64,000 nt of DNA, taken from NCBI RefSeq assembly GCF_000374485.1, contig NZ_KB894500.1:109350-173349 (forward strand), in the 5' to 3' direction. The notes under the pieces were generated by a model that worked only from the letters and a program-made list of their open reading frames with translations, did not search any database and was not told the origin of the DNA. Within the stretch, counting starts at the first letter, position 1. The number at the start of each line of letters is the position of its first letter. Made by a program: the position numbers and the translations under genes. Shown in pieces: positions 36,781-46,457 of the stretch. The stretch comes from Algicola sagamiensis DSM 14643. GTDB taxonomy: Bacteria > Pseudomonadota > Gammaproteobacteria > Enterobacterales > Alteromonadaceae.

Positions 36781-39214
36781 AGAAAACTTATCACAACACG
36801 CGATCAGCGTTGAAGCTATGTGCTTGGAGTTAAAAGGGGTACTAAACAGTCAGATTGGAAAACAAGTCTCCGCGGCAACGTCAGAAGACTGGCATCGAGT
36901 CCTTGAACTTTATATTGCTGAGCAGGTGAACACTCGGAAGCTCTCGAAAGATGATAGGCAAGCAAAGCGTCAGGCCTTTTATCTTTCTGCCGAGTATTTA
37001 ATGGGGAGAATGACCAGTAATAACTTGTTGAATTTGGGGCTGCTGGAAACAGCAGTGGCTGCTTTTGACACGCTGGATTTGAGCTTGTCTGATATCTTAG
37101 AATCTCAGGAAGATATGGCACTTGGTAATGGCGGATTGGGGCGCTTAGCCGCTTGTTTTCTTGATTCGACGGCAGCTTTGTCTTATCCGGTGACAGGCTA
37201 TGGGATTTTGTATGAACATGGTTTGTTTAAGCAGTCATTTCATGGCGCAGCCCAAGTTGAAGCACCAGAAGTTTGGCGTGAGTTTGATGAAGGAAGTCAG
37301 CGCCTTCGACCTGAGTTTCAGCAATCAATTGGTCTAATGGGGCAGGTCGTGACAGAAGAAGTTGAGGGCCTTCGTGTGAAAGTGTGGAAGCCAGCCGTCA
37401 CACTCCGTGGGATCCCTTGGGATGTACCAATCATTGGTTATGGTTCGGAAACAGTAAATACACTTCGTTTGTGGGAAGCGCGCGCAGAGCAAATCGTTGA
37501 TTGGGATAAGTTTCAATCTGGCGCCTTTCATGAAGCTCAGAAAGAAGCGAATTTTGCACAGTCTGTGAATAAATTCCTTTATCCGAATGATGCGCATCCA
37601 GAAGGAAAAGAACTGCGTTTGATCCAGCAGTACTTTTTTAGTGCCTGTTCTTTGGGAGATATTGTGCGCAAGTTTAAAGCAACACAAGCTCCATGGTCAT
37701 CGCTTCCTGAATTCGCTGTGATCCAGCTCAATGATACCCACCCAGCAATTGCGATTGTTGAGTTGCTCCGTTTACTCCATGATGAAGAAAGATTGAGCTT
37801 TACGGAATCACTGGGTTTATGTCGTCGAACGTTCGCATATACAAATCATACATTGCTACCAGAAGCTCTGGAATGCTGGTCGACCGATCTCATTGGGAAG
37901 CTACTACCAAGACACCTTGAACTCATTTATCAGTTGGATGATTTGATCCGTAACGAAGAGTTTTCTCAGCATTGGCCGAATGATGTTGTGACGCATGAGA
38001 AATTAGCGATTGTGCAAAAGGATGGCTGGACACGTATCAATATGGGTAACTTATCGGTGATTTGTTCTCAGAAGGTCAATGGCGTTGCTGAAATCCACTC
38101 TAAGCTTGTGAAAACACAATTATTCCCAGAGTTTGATGCGATCTACCCGTCTAAATTCACCAATGTGACGAATGGTGTTACGCCAAGGCGCTGGTTGAAG
38201 TTATGTAATCCTGCTCTAACTGCACTGCTCGATCGTCATATTGATAAAGATTGGCCGCTTGTACTGAGTAAATTATCAGGAATTGCTTCACTTGCAGATG
38301 ACACAGAGTTTCAAGCACAGTTTATGGCTGTCAAGCAGGCGAACAAACGCCAGCTGGTTGATGTGATCCGTGAAGAAACAGGGATTGAAGTGTCTGAAAA
38401 TGCATTATTTGATATTCAAATTAAACGTTTACATGAGTACAAACGCCAACAACTCAATCTCTTGCATATTGTTCACCTGTATCAACAGCTCTTGGAAAAC
38501 CCTGAGATGCATGTGCCCGATCGTGTGTTTATTTTTGGTGCGAAAGCTTTTCCGTCTTATGAGATGGCAAAAGATATCATTTTTACCATCAATACAGTGG
38601 CGAATGTGATCAACGAAGATGGACGCATTCGCGGTAAATTGAAAGTCGTGTTTTTACCGAATTATCGGGTGAGTCTGGCCGAAAAAATCATTCCAGCAGC
38701 AGATCTATCCGAGCAAATTTCATTGGCAGGAAAAGAAGCTTCTGGGACAGGCAATATGAAGCTTGCACTCAATGGTGCAGTGACGATTGGTACATTGGAT
38801 GGTGCAAATGTTGAAATTGCAGAAGAAGTCGGAGATGAGAATATTTTCATCTTCGGAATGACCGTCGACGAGGCGGATGCTCTGAGAATGAAAGGATATC
38901 AACCAAAGCAGTTCATCGAACAAAGCCCAGCACTTGCGAAAGCACTTTCTTGGCTAAACAATGGTAAATTCGGCAATGCACCTGAGATACAGCGTCTTTA
39001 TCAAGACCTCACGAATAAAGATTACTTTATGAGCCTTGCCGATTTTGATAGCTACTGCGAGGCACATGCCGCGGCTGCGACAGCTTACCTCGATAAACCG
39101 CGTTGGGCGCGAATGGCAATTCTGAATACGGCTAAGGCTGGAAAGTTTACTTCAGATCGCTCAATTGAAGACTACGTAGAACGGATCTGGAGGCTTACAA
39201 AAGCACATTCATGA
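36773..39214 (+). CDS. malP: Glycogen/maltodextrin phosphorylase
   Basis: 813 residues (E. coli MalP 797, GlgP 815). Classical phosphorylase regions are clear: YFSAEYLMGRM-type stretch (FYLSAEYLMGR), EDMALGNGGLGRLAAC, NVTNGVTPRRWLKLCNP, and the pyridoxal-phosphate lysine K663 in KEASGTGNMKLALNGA. It releases glucose-1-phosphate from the non-reducing ends of alpha-1,4-glucans. With malQ it handles imported maltodextrins. It overlaps malQ by 8 bases. MalP or GlgP naming cannot be decided from sequence; the operon suggests the former. Confidence 0.95.
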   Translation: MNKENLSQHAISVEAMCLELKGVLNSQIGKQVSAATSEDWHRVLELYIAEQVNTRKLSKDDRQAKRQAFYLSAEYLMGRMTSNNLLNLGLLETAVAAFDTLDLSLSDILESQEDMALGNGGLGRLAACFLDSTAALSYPVTGYGILYEHGLFKQSFHGAAQVEAPEVWREFDEGSQRLRPEFQQSIGLMGQVVTEEVEGLRVKVWKPAVTLRGIPWDVPIIGYGSETVNTLRLWEARAEQIVDWDKFQSGAFHEAQKEANFAQSVNKFLYPNDAHPEGKELRLIQQYFFSACSLGDIVRKFKATQAPWSSLPEFAVIQLNDTHPAIAIVELLRLLHDEERLSFTESLGLCRRTFAYTNHTLLPEALECWSTDLIGKLLPRHLELIYQLDDLIRNEEFSQHWPNDVVTHEKLAIVQKDGWTRINMGNLSVICSQKVNGVAEIHSKLVKTQLFPEFDAIYPSKFTNVTNGVTPRRWLKLCNPALTALLDRHIDKDWPLVLSKLSGIASLADDTEFQAQFMAVKQANKRQLVDVIREETGIEVSENALFDIQIKRLHEYKRQQLNLLHIVHLYQQLLENPEMHVPDRVFIFGAKAFPSYEMAKDIIFTINTVANVINEDGRIRGKLKVVFLPNYRVSLAEKIIPAADLSEQISLAGKEASGTGNMKLALNGAVTIGTLDGANVEIAEEVGDENIFIFGMTVDEADALRMKGYQPKQFIEQSPALAKALSWLNNGKFGNAPEIQRLYQDLTNKDYFMSLADFDSYCEAHAAAATAYLDKPRWARMAILNTAKAGKFTSDRSIEDYVERIWRLTKAHS

Positions 39215-39316
39215 TCCACGGTGGGGCGCAAATTGCGCCTCAATATTTGTTTGCAACTTTATCCACAAAAAAATAACTTTTGTATGAGATACAGCGTTTT
39301 AACACTAAAACAAAAA

Positions 39317-39329
39317 GACGTTAAACGTC
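39317..39329. promoter_or_regulatory. Palindrome upstream of the amylase gene, candidate operator
   Basis: GACGTTAAACGTC is a perfect 13-base palindrome, 31 bases before the amylase ATG in the 146-base gap after malP. A hairpin GGCGCAAATTGCGCC near 39224-39238 lies just after malP. It may bind a regulator of the secreted starch enzymes. Confidence 0.35.
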
Positions 39330-39360
39330 AATAAAAAACGCAAATAAACAGGATAAAGAG

Positions 39361-40992
39361 ATGCAAAAAATAATTCAAAAAGCTGGGGCTTGCCTCGGCG
39401 TTTTCGCGTGCTTGTCCATCTTGAATGTGACTGCACGCACAAATGTGCCTCCTCAACAACTTCCTTCTCCTCAAGGCAATGATCAAAACGGTGTATTGAT
39501 GCAGTATTTTCATTGGTACTCTCCCGCCGATCAGGATCTTTGGAACCAAGTCGCAGATGAAGCGCATACACTTGCTGCAAAAGGGATCACCGCGTTATGG
39601 CTACCTCCGGCTTATAAAGGGATGAATGGGCAATATGATGTCGGGTATGGCGCGTACGATTTGTATGACTTGGGAGAATTTCAACAAAAGGGCAGTATCC
39701 CAACGAAGTACGGAACTAAGGATGAGTACTTACACAGTATCGTCGTTGCCCATGATGCGGGATTACAAATTTATGCAGATGTTGTTTTTAATCATAAGCT
39801 TGGCGCGGATGGGACGGAGCGGATCAAAGCAGTGCGTGTTGATCAGAATGATCGCAATACAGAGTACTGGGGTGATGTCGATATTGATGCCTGGGTTAAA
39901 TTTGACTTTGCAGGACGACAAGGAAAGTACTCAGATTTTCAATGGCACTGGTATCACTTTGATGGCATTGATTGGGCGCAGAACCTCGGAAACGATGGAT
40001 GTGTCACCTCAGATTGTAAACGAATTTATAAATTTCGAGGAGACCTCAAAAACTGGGAACAGGATGTTGATTGGGAAAACGGAAATTATGACTACTTAAT
40101 GGGCGCTGATCTGGATTTAGAACATCCGGAAGTCGTTGAAGAGCTGACTCGCTGGGGAAAATGGTATCTGGATTTAACCCATGTAGATGGGTTTCGCTTA
40201 GATGCAGTGAAGCATATGTCGAGCGAATTTCTAGCCAACTGGCTCCAGGTACTGCGCGATCACACAGGGCAAGAGTTGTTTACGATGGGTGAATACTGGA
40301 GCTATGACACGGATCGGCTCATTCAATATCTCAATAAAACACATTTTCGTATGTCCCTTCTCGATGCGCCGCTCCATCTTCGTTTTCATCAGGCATCGAC
40401 CGGGAATGGCTTCTTTGATATGCGTGGTTTGTTGGATAACACGTTGATGTCTCGCTCGCCTATTCAAGCAGTCACATTCGTTGAAAACCATGATACCCAG
40501 CCCCTTCAACAGCTGGAATCTCCAGTAAAAGACTGGTTTAAACCACTTGCTTATGCGGTTATTTTGCTGCGAGAAGAAGGGTATCCCATGATTTTTCATG
40601 CAGATTACTATGGTGCAACTTACAACGATAAAGGACAAACGATTGTCCTTGAGTCCCATCAAAAACATATCGACCAATTGCTTCATCTACGTCAGCAGTA
40701 TGCATACGGTAAACAACATTCCTATTTTGATCATACGGATATCATTGGTTGGACACGAGAAGGGACAGACACTCATCCTCATGGACTCGCAGTGGTGATG
40801 TCAGATGGCCCTGGTGGTGTAAAGCGTATGTATGTTGGCCAACACCATGCGGGACACTGTTTTACAGAATCATTTCATCAGCAAGGTGGTTGTGTCCGTA
40901 TTGATAACGAAGGCTGGGGAGAGTTTCAAACACAAGGTGGGCAGGTTACCGTTTATAGTTCAACACATCAAAAGAAAAAGGAAAAACAGTGA
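39361..40992 (+). CDS. Secreted alpha-amylase, GH13
   Basis: 543 residues with an N-terminal signal peptide (cut about TARTNVPP). GH13 subfamily-5-like domain: GVLMQYFHWYSP, ADVVFNHKLG, VDGFRLDAVKH with nucleophile D281, TMGEYWSYD with acid/base E311, and FVENHDTQP with D378; a C-terminal domain follows. It cuts internal alpha-1,4 bonds of starch outside the cytoplasm. AGGA lies 8 bases before the ATG. Its stop overlaps the pullulanase GTG, so both are translated together. Confidence 0.94.
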   Translation: MQKIIQKAGACLGVFACLSILNVTARTNVPPQQLPSPQGNDQNGVLMQYFHWYSPADQDLWNQVADEAHTLAAKGITALWLPPAYKGMNGQYDVGYGAYDLYDLGEFQQKGSIPTKYGTKDEYLHSIVVAHDAGLQIYADVVFNHKLGADGTERIKAVRVDQNDRNTEYWGDVDIDAWVKFDFAGRQGKYSDFQWHWYHFDGIDWAQNLGNDGCVTSDCKRIYKFRGDLKNWEQDVDWENGNYDYLMGADLDLEHPEVVEELTRWGKWYLDLTHVDGFRLDAVKHMSSEFLANWLQVLRDHTGQELFTMGEYWSYDTDRLIQYLNKTHFRMSLLDAPLHLRFHQASTGNGFFDMRGLLDNTLMSRSPIQAVTFVENHDTQPLQQLESPVKDWFKPLAYAVILLREEGYPMIFHADYYGATYNDKGQTIVLESHQKHIDQLLHLRQQYAYGKQHSYFDHTDIIGWTREGTDTHPHGLAVVMSDGPGGVKRMYVGQHHAGHCFTESFHQQGGCVRIDNEGWGEFQTQGGQVTVYSSTHQKKKEKQ

Positions 40993-43900
40993 ATATACGA
41001 AAAATTCATCGACTGCTGTTGTGTTCTCTCGCCACCACATTGGTGGCGTGTTCAGATGATGGTGGGAAGAAGGACTCACAATTGAAATTGCCATTTCAGC
41101 TCAAAGAAAATCAAGTGGCGATTTTCTACAAGCGTGATGATGCAAATTATGAGGGATGGGGGCTGCACTTATGGAATGATGAAGCCTGTGGGCTATATTC
41201 GGATATCCAGCTAGAAGGGATCAGTTGGGACAAACCACTTCCACCAGAGGGAACCCATCAAACGCTCGGTGCTTATTTCATTCTGAATACGGTGAAAATG
41301 GATGGCTGCGGTCACTTTATCATCCACCGGGGCGATGAAAAAGCACTTGGGGATGGTGATCAGAAAATAGAGCTGGAAAAAGGAAAAGTTGCTTATACAC
41401 GTCATGGTGATCCAATCGTATATTATTCTCCAGATTGGCGAAATCCCTTAGAAATTGAAGGAGCATCAGCTCATTGGGTTGATAAAAATACATTGATTTG
41501 GGATGTTGCTGCAAAAGCGGAAACAGTGGAGTTGCGTTACGCATTTGATGCGGATATTCGTCCGAAAAATCACAAGATTGAAAATGGGACAGTCATTCAG
41601 CTGGAGAAAAAGTCTGACGCTCAAAAAACTCGTTTTCCCCATTTGAACGAGATTTCACAATGGCAAGTCAAAGCCACCGCAGATGTGATCCAAACAGCAC
41701 TCAAAGGCCAACTTGTTGCTGTCGCATATGAAAAAGATGGGACAGTCATGAAAGCAACCCGTGTACAGACACCTGGTGTGCTTGATGATGTATATGCTTA
41801 CGATGGAAATTTAGGTGCAATCAAAGTAACTGACGCATACCAATTCAAGCTCTGGGCACCAAGTGCGCAATCTGTTTCGCTACATGTCTATGATGCACAA
41901 AAGAAGCGATTAGCAGGCTATCCAAAACACATGGAAGAAGAGAAGGGTGTTTGGCGTTTAGACACAAAGCTGGATATTGAAGGAAAGTTCTATCGTTATG
42001 GTGTGACGGTTTTCCATCCTCAAAGCGGTCAAGTTGAGTCCTATGAAGTGACAGATCCATATTCTCTGAGCTTATCTACGAATAGTGAATACAGCCAGGT
42101 AGTGGATCTCACTCAACCAAATCTTAAGCCTGAATTATGGGACAGTCATATGGTTCCGGTATTGCCAACAGATAGAAATATGCTTGTGTATGAAACACAT
42201 ATTCGTGACTTTTCTCAGATGGATGATGAGGTTTCTCAAGCATATCGGGGCAAATATTTGGCATTTACAGAACAGGACAGTCATGGGATCAAACACCTGA
42301 AGCAACTGAAACAAGATGGCGTAAATACGATTCACCTGCTGCCTGCCTTTGATATTGCGACAGTCAATGAGCATGCAAAAGCACGTGTTGATTTATCGGA
42401 TAAATTGGAAAAGTTATGCCAAATGAGGCCAGATGTTGCCATTTGTCAGACTGAAGATAAATCAAAGACAATCCGCGAAGTGCTCAAATCACAAGATGTA
42501 ACTTCAGAAAAAGCACAACAGTTGATGGCTGATATTCGTCCAATCGATAGCTTTAACTGGGGATATGATCCTTATCATTATTCGGTTCCGGAAGGCAGTT
42601 ATGCGACGAACCCTGAAGGTACAACTCGGATTGTCGAATTCCGGAAGATGGTACTGGCGCTTCATCAAATGGGGCTTCGTGTGGTGATGGATGTTGTCTA
42701 CAACCACACCAATGCTGCGGGGCTTGCGAATACTTCTGTCCTCGATAAAATCGTCCCGGGTTATTACCACCGAAAAAATCCATCGTCCGGTGCAATCGAA
42801 ACTTCAACTTGTTGCCAGAATACCGCAACAGAGCATCGGATGATGGAAAAGTTGATGGTTGACTCACTTGTGACTTGGGCAAGAGAGTACAAAATTGATG
42901 GCTTCCGCTTTGATCTCATGGGTCATCACCTTCGTACAAATATTCAAAATGCATACAAGGCAGTGCAAGCTGTTGATTCAGATACCCAGTTTTATGGTGA
43001 AGGTTGGGACTTCGGAGAAGTCTTGAATAACGCTCGTGGACAAAATGCAACCCAATGGAATATGGCAGGAACAGAAATAGCCACGTTTAATGATCGTTTG
43101 CGAGATATGGTTCGTGGTGGTGGCCCATTTGATTCACAAAGAGCGCTTCGTCAAAATCGCGGATTTGCTTCAGGATTATTTTTTGAAAGGTTGGTTGATG
43201 AGTTGAAAGAGAAAGCGCTGCATCAAGTGGATATGCTTCGTTTATCCATGGCCGGGAATTTACAGGACTATTCATTGGTGGATCACGAAGGAAAAACGAT
43301 TTTGGGAAAAGCCATTGATTACAATGGACAGCCTGCTGGTTATGCAAAAAGTCCGTTGGATGTTGTGAATTACGTGTCTAAACATGACAACCAGACCCTA
43401 TGGGATAATCTGATGTATAAATCAAAACCTGCGTGGACAATGGATGAGCTGATCCGCTTACATCGATTGGCACTCAGTATCCCGATATTCAGTCAGGGGA
43501 TCCCCTTTATTCATATGGGATCTGAGTTTGCGCGTTCAAAGTCAATGGAGCGAGATAGCTTTGATTCCGGAGATTGGTTCAATGCTGTGGATTTTTCTCT
43601 AGAATCACACAATTGGAATGTCGGTTTGCCTAGAGAAGATAAGGACAGCCAAAACTGGCCAATGATCCGAGAGGTTTTAAAAGAGCGAGGTGAAGGGTTA
43701 ACCCCGACGCAGCTTTCACTTTTACGAGATACGGTTCAAGAACACCTCCGTATTCGTCAAAGTAGTGCGCTGTTTCATTTAAAAACAGCGAAGCAAGTGA
43801 AGGAGCGTATCCAGTTTTTCAATACTGGGCCATTGCAGATCCCAGGATTGATTGTGATGAAAATATCTGACAAAACTGGGGATGAAGACCTCGACCCGAA

Positions 43901-44114
43901 TCGTGAAAGCATTGTCGTGCTCATCAATGGTACAAATCAAGCGGTTGAATTCCAATCGGATGCACTCAAAGGGATGAATCAACATGTTGTGCAAGAAAAC
44001 TCTAAGGATTTGTTCGTGCAGCAGGCGACGGTAGAAGCAGATGGAAACATAACCATACCTGCGATTACAACACTGATATTGGAGAAAAAACAATCCAGAG
44101 AAGTGTCGTTTTAA
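40989..44114 (+). CDS. pulA: Pullulanase-type debranching enzyme, outer-membrane lipoprotein
   Basis: 1041 residues. Lipobox LVAC with Cys21 and +2 Ser: expected on the outer membrane. Domains in order: PUD/CBM41-like (about 40-120, VAIFYKRDDANYEGWGLHLW), pullulanase N2-type region, CBM48-like (about 285-370), GH13 barrel (about 385-900) with VVMDVVYNHTNA, GFRFDLMGHH (nucleophile D642), FYGEGWDFG (E671) and SKHDNQT (D800), then a C-terminal beta domain. It hydrolyses alpha-1,6 branches of starch. The GTG start overlaps the amylase stop (GTGA). A terminator follows, which ends the malQ-malP-amylase-pulA unit. Confidence 0.93.
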   Translation: MNIRKIHRLLLCSLATTLVACSDDGGKKDSQLKLPFQLKENQVAIFYKRDDANYEGWGLHLWNDEACGLYSDIQLEGISWDKPLPPEGTHQTLGAYFILNTVKMDGCGHFIIHRGDEKALGDGDQKIELEKGKVAYTRHGDPIVYYSPDWRNPLEIEGASAHWVDKNTLIWDVAAKAETVELRYAFDADIRPKNHKIENGTVIQLEKKSDAQKTRFPHLNEISQWQVKATADVIQTALKGQLVAVAYEKDGTVMKATRVQTPGVLDDVYAYDGNLGAIKVTDAYQFKLWAPSAQSVSLHVYDAQKKRLAGYPKHMEEEKGVWRLDTKLDIEGKFYRYGVTVFHPQSGQVESYEVTDPYSLSLSTNSEYSQVVDLTQPNLKPELWDSHMVPVLPTDRNMLVYETHIRDFSQMDDEVSQAYRGKYLAFTEQDSHGIKHLKQLKQDGVNTIHLLPAFDIATVNEHAKARVDLSDKLEKLCQMRPDVAICQTEDKSKTIREVLKSQDVTSEKAQQLMADIRPIDSFNWGYDPYHYSVPEGSYATNPEGTTRIVEFRKMVLALHQMGLRVVMDVVYNHTNAAGLANTSVLDKIVPGYYHRKNPSSGAIETSTCCQNTATEHRMMEKLMVDSLVTWAREYKIDGFRFDLMGHHLRTNIQNAYKAVQAVDSDTQFYGEGWDFGEVLNNARGQNATQWNMAGTEIATFNDRLRDMVRGGGPFDSQRALRQNRGFASGLFFERLVDELKEKALHQVDMLRLSMAGNLQDYSLVDHEGKTILGKAIDYNGQPAGYAKSPLDVVNYVSKHDNQTLWDNLMYKSKPAWTMDELIRLHRLALSIPIFSQGIPFIHMGSEFARSKSMERDSFDSGDWFNAVDFSLESHNWNVGLPREDKDSQNWPMIREVLKERGEGLTPTQLSLLRDTVQEHLRIRQSSALFHLKTAKQVKERIQFFNTGPLQIPGLIVMKISDKTGDEDLDPNRESIVVLINGTNQAVEFQSDALKGMNQHVVQENSKDLFVQQATVEADGNITIPAITTLILEKKQSREVSF

Positions 44115-44136
44115 GAAACGGAAATAAATTGAAACC

Positions 44137-44163
44137 AAATAGGCCGATTTTTTCGGCCTATTT
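44137..44163 (+). terminator. Terminator of the starch operon
   Basis: AAATAGGCCGA, T-rich loop, TCGGCCTATTT: an 11-base perfect stem about 20 bases after pulA. The trailing T run is short. Confidence 0.78.
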
Positions 44164-44223
44164 ACTTGAAATTCACACACTTTTACCCTAATTTCTCCGG
44201 AAAATAATCAATAAGATTTGATA

Positions 44224-45336
44224 ATGAAAAAAAAGGATGCCCATCAAGCAGTACGGCTTGATGATTTATGGATTTGTTTTGAAAAACAAAAGATTTACCG
44301 AGACGCACAGGAAATACCACTTTCCACTTTGTCATTTCAGCTTCTGCAAACACTCTTGGAATATGCACCAGAGCCCCTCTCACATGATGCACTGATCCAT
44401 TTGGTTTGGAATGGTGTGATCACCGGTGAAGAAAACGTCAAACAGCGAATTAGTCTCCTTCGCAAAGCATTATCTGACGAGAGCCATCAGTATATTCATA
44501 CGAAACGTGGGCAAGGCTATTTTATTTCAAGTGAATTGCAGTGGATAGCAAAGGATTCAACTCAGCATCGACAAAAACCAAGTATGAAAAAGTGGACGAT
44601 ATTTGGTACAGCTTCATCATTATTTTGTGCCAGTATTTTTGTGAGTTATTTATATTTCTCTGAAGGAAGCACCGCTTCATCCAATACAGGTCGTCAAGTG
44701 AAAAACGGACCTGTGATTTATCTAGCACCAGAACAATTAGATAAAGCGTATTGTCTTGATGGGTATGATGACTACGTTGAATTTGCGGATCAGGATCATT
44801 TGGATGTTGAAGAAGGAGACTTTTCAATAGAAGCATGGATACGAACGAATTCCCTCGAACAGCGTGTTATTTTAGATAAGCGCTATGAAGATCAAGTTGA
44901 GAATGTGCACGGCTATGTCCTCTATATTGATGAAGGGAATATTTCATTACAGCTCGCAACGGGCCGTGGAAGCTGGTACTGCCATGAGCCTAATGCGTCT
45001 TGTTCAATTTATGAATCTCAAGGGTTTATTGCAGATGGGCAATGGCACCACTTAATTGTATCTGTGGATAGAGATAATCAGGAAGGGCTGCGCTTTTATC
45101 AAAATGGTGAACTGGTCACAGTTCAAGACCCGACAGATCGACAGGACTCATTGGCAAACGACAGTGTGCTCCGTGTCGGGAGTCGCTCATCTTATTTAAC
45201 AGGTTTATTTGATGGTGATATCGGTGATTTAAACTTATTTCATCGCCGCATAGGACCACGGGAAGTCAAACAACGCTTTGCAAAAGGGAATAGCCGACGC
45301 TGCTACAGCATTGGAGCAAAGGGGGGATTGCTGTAA
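44224..45336 (+). CDS. Membrane-bound winged-helix transcription regulator with periplasmic LamG domain
   Basis: About 370 residues. Residues about 10-103 form an OmpR/ToxR-type winged helix (IPLSTLSFQLLQTLLEYAPE, ENVKQRISLLRKALSDE, RGQGYFIS). One TM helix (about 122-146) follows, then a periplasmic concanavalin-like LamG domain (about 170-360: YCLDGYDDYVEF, SIEAWIRT, DGQWHHLIVSVD, DGDIGDLNLFHRRI). The layout is that of CadC/ToxR one-component regulators but with a glycan-type sensor domain. Its place after the starch operon suggests it controls those genes in response to extracellular glucan. ATG 44224 is used; an in-frame TTG lies 6 bases upstream. Confidence 0.86.
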   Translation: MKKKDAHQAVRLDDLWICFEKQKIYRDAQEIPLSTLSFQLLQTLLEYAPEPLSHDALIHLVWNGVITGEENVKQRISLLRKALSDESHQYIHTKRGQGYFISSELQWIAKDSTQHRQKPSMKKWTIFGTASSLFCASIFVSYLYFSEGSTASSNTGRQVKNGPVIYLAPEQLDKAYCLDGYDDYVEFADQDHLDVEEGDFSIEAWIRTNSLEQRVILDKRYEDQVENVHGYVLYIDEGNISLQLATGRGSWYCHEPNASCSIYESQGFIADGQWHHLIVSVDRDNQEGLRFYQNGELVTVQDPTDRQDSLANDSVLRVGSRSSYLTGLFDGDIGDLNLFHRRIGPREVKQRFAKGNSRRCYSIGAKGGLL

Positions 45337-45425
45337 TTTTACATCGGCAAAAAGTGACCAGTGGAAATTGCTTCTTAGATAGTAGGGTATACTGGGTTAA
45401 GTAGTTTCCAAACGGATAGGTAACG

Positions 45426-46280
45426 ATGGCCGATACTTGGCATTTTTATCCTAAGCTGATGGATGAACGTCAGTTATGGATTAGTTTTAATGAATCTTAT
45501 GATGATATTGCAGAGTCAGACTCTAGAGAGAACCTGCTAAGGATAGAAATTAAACTGAAAAAGCCAACTCGGGAAGGCATGCCAACTAACGAGGAATATG
45601 AAAAACTATGTGCCCTCGAGGATATCATCGTGGATGCGGTTTGTTCAACAAACGGTGTTTTTGTTGGGCGTGTGACTTATGATGGCCGTCGTTATTATTC
45701 ATTTTATTTTTCCTGTTCGCGAAGTGAATTGTCCAGCTTACTCCATCCGATTTTGGATCAATCGGGATACAAAGCGAGATTTGTGATGGAGCATGACCCT
45801 CAAAAGTTATTTTACTGGCAAATGCTTTACCCTTCCGATGATGATTGGCAAATGATCCGGGATTTGCTGACGCTCGATCAGCTGAATAAACATGGTGATA
45901 ATAAAGGAATTGCTCGTCAGGTCTTTCATTGGGTCTATTTTACTGAGCAGGAGCAGGTGGATGATTTTTCAGATTGGTTAGTGCAGGAATGTTACCAATT
46001 TCAGTCTGTGACAGAGCAAGATGAGCAATTTTGTGTTCGCTTTTATCATATCGGTACGATGCGGCTCAGTGATATTTCAAGCCATACATTGAAAATTGCC
46101 CGTTCTGTCGGTGAGTTAGGCGGAGAGTATGATGGATGGGAGAGCAGTGTGGAAAAGCTGGAAGTCAAAGAAGAAGTTAATACTCACATAGACGATAAAG
46201 AAGCAAAAGGGGATGAGGTTTCTAAAGAGGAAAAAGTTGACTTGATACAGCGTTTCAAAAATTGGACTCAGCACCCATGA
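45426..46280 (+). CDS. DUF695 / RraB-like two-domain protein
   Basis: 284 residues. Residues 1-140 fit DUF695 (WHFYPKLMDERQLWISFNES, RRYYSFYFSC). Residues about 150-240 fit the RraB-like (ribonuclease E inhibitor) family: LNKHGDNKGIARQVFHWVYF and ELGGEYDGWESSV. The C-terminal 45 residues are Lys/Glu-rich and probably disordered. RraB binds RNase E in E. coli; whether this protein does is unknown. It is a single-gene unit after the LamG regulator. Confidence 0.76.
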   Translation: MADTWHFYPKLMDERQLWISFNESYDDIAESDSRENLLRIEIKLKKPTREGMPTNEEYEKLCALEDIIVDAVCSTNGVFVGRVTYDGRRYYSFYFSCSRSELSSLLHPILDQSGYKARFVMEHDPQKLFYWQMLYPSDDDWQMIRDLLTLDQLNKHGDNKGIARQVFHWVYFTEQEQVDDFSDWLVQECYQFQSVTEQDEQFCVRFYHIGTMRLSDISSHTLKIARSVGELGGEYDGWESSVEKLEVKEEVNTHIDDKEAKGDEVSKEEKVDLIQRFKNWTQHP

Positions 46281-46457
46281 ATCAACCCCCTGGCTTTTCT
46301 TGTGGGACATTGCCTTATTATTATAATTTCATCAATCAAATACTATCGTAAATCAAATACTTTCATAAACCATATCTTTTCATAGACTGTATAAGGCAAA
46401 ACAATATGAAATTTATTGCGCAAGAATGAGAAGAGTCAAGGAGATGAAGGAGGACAA

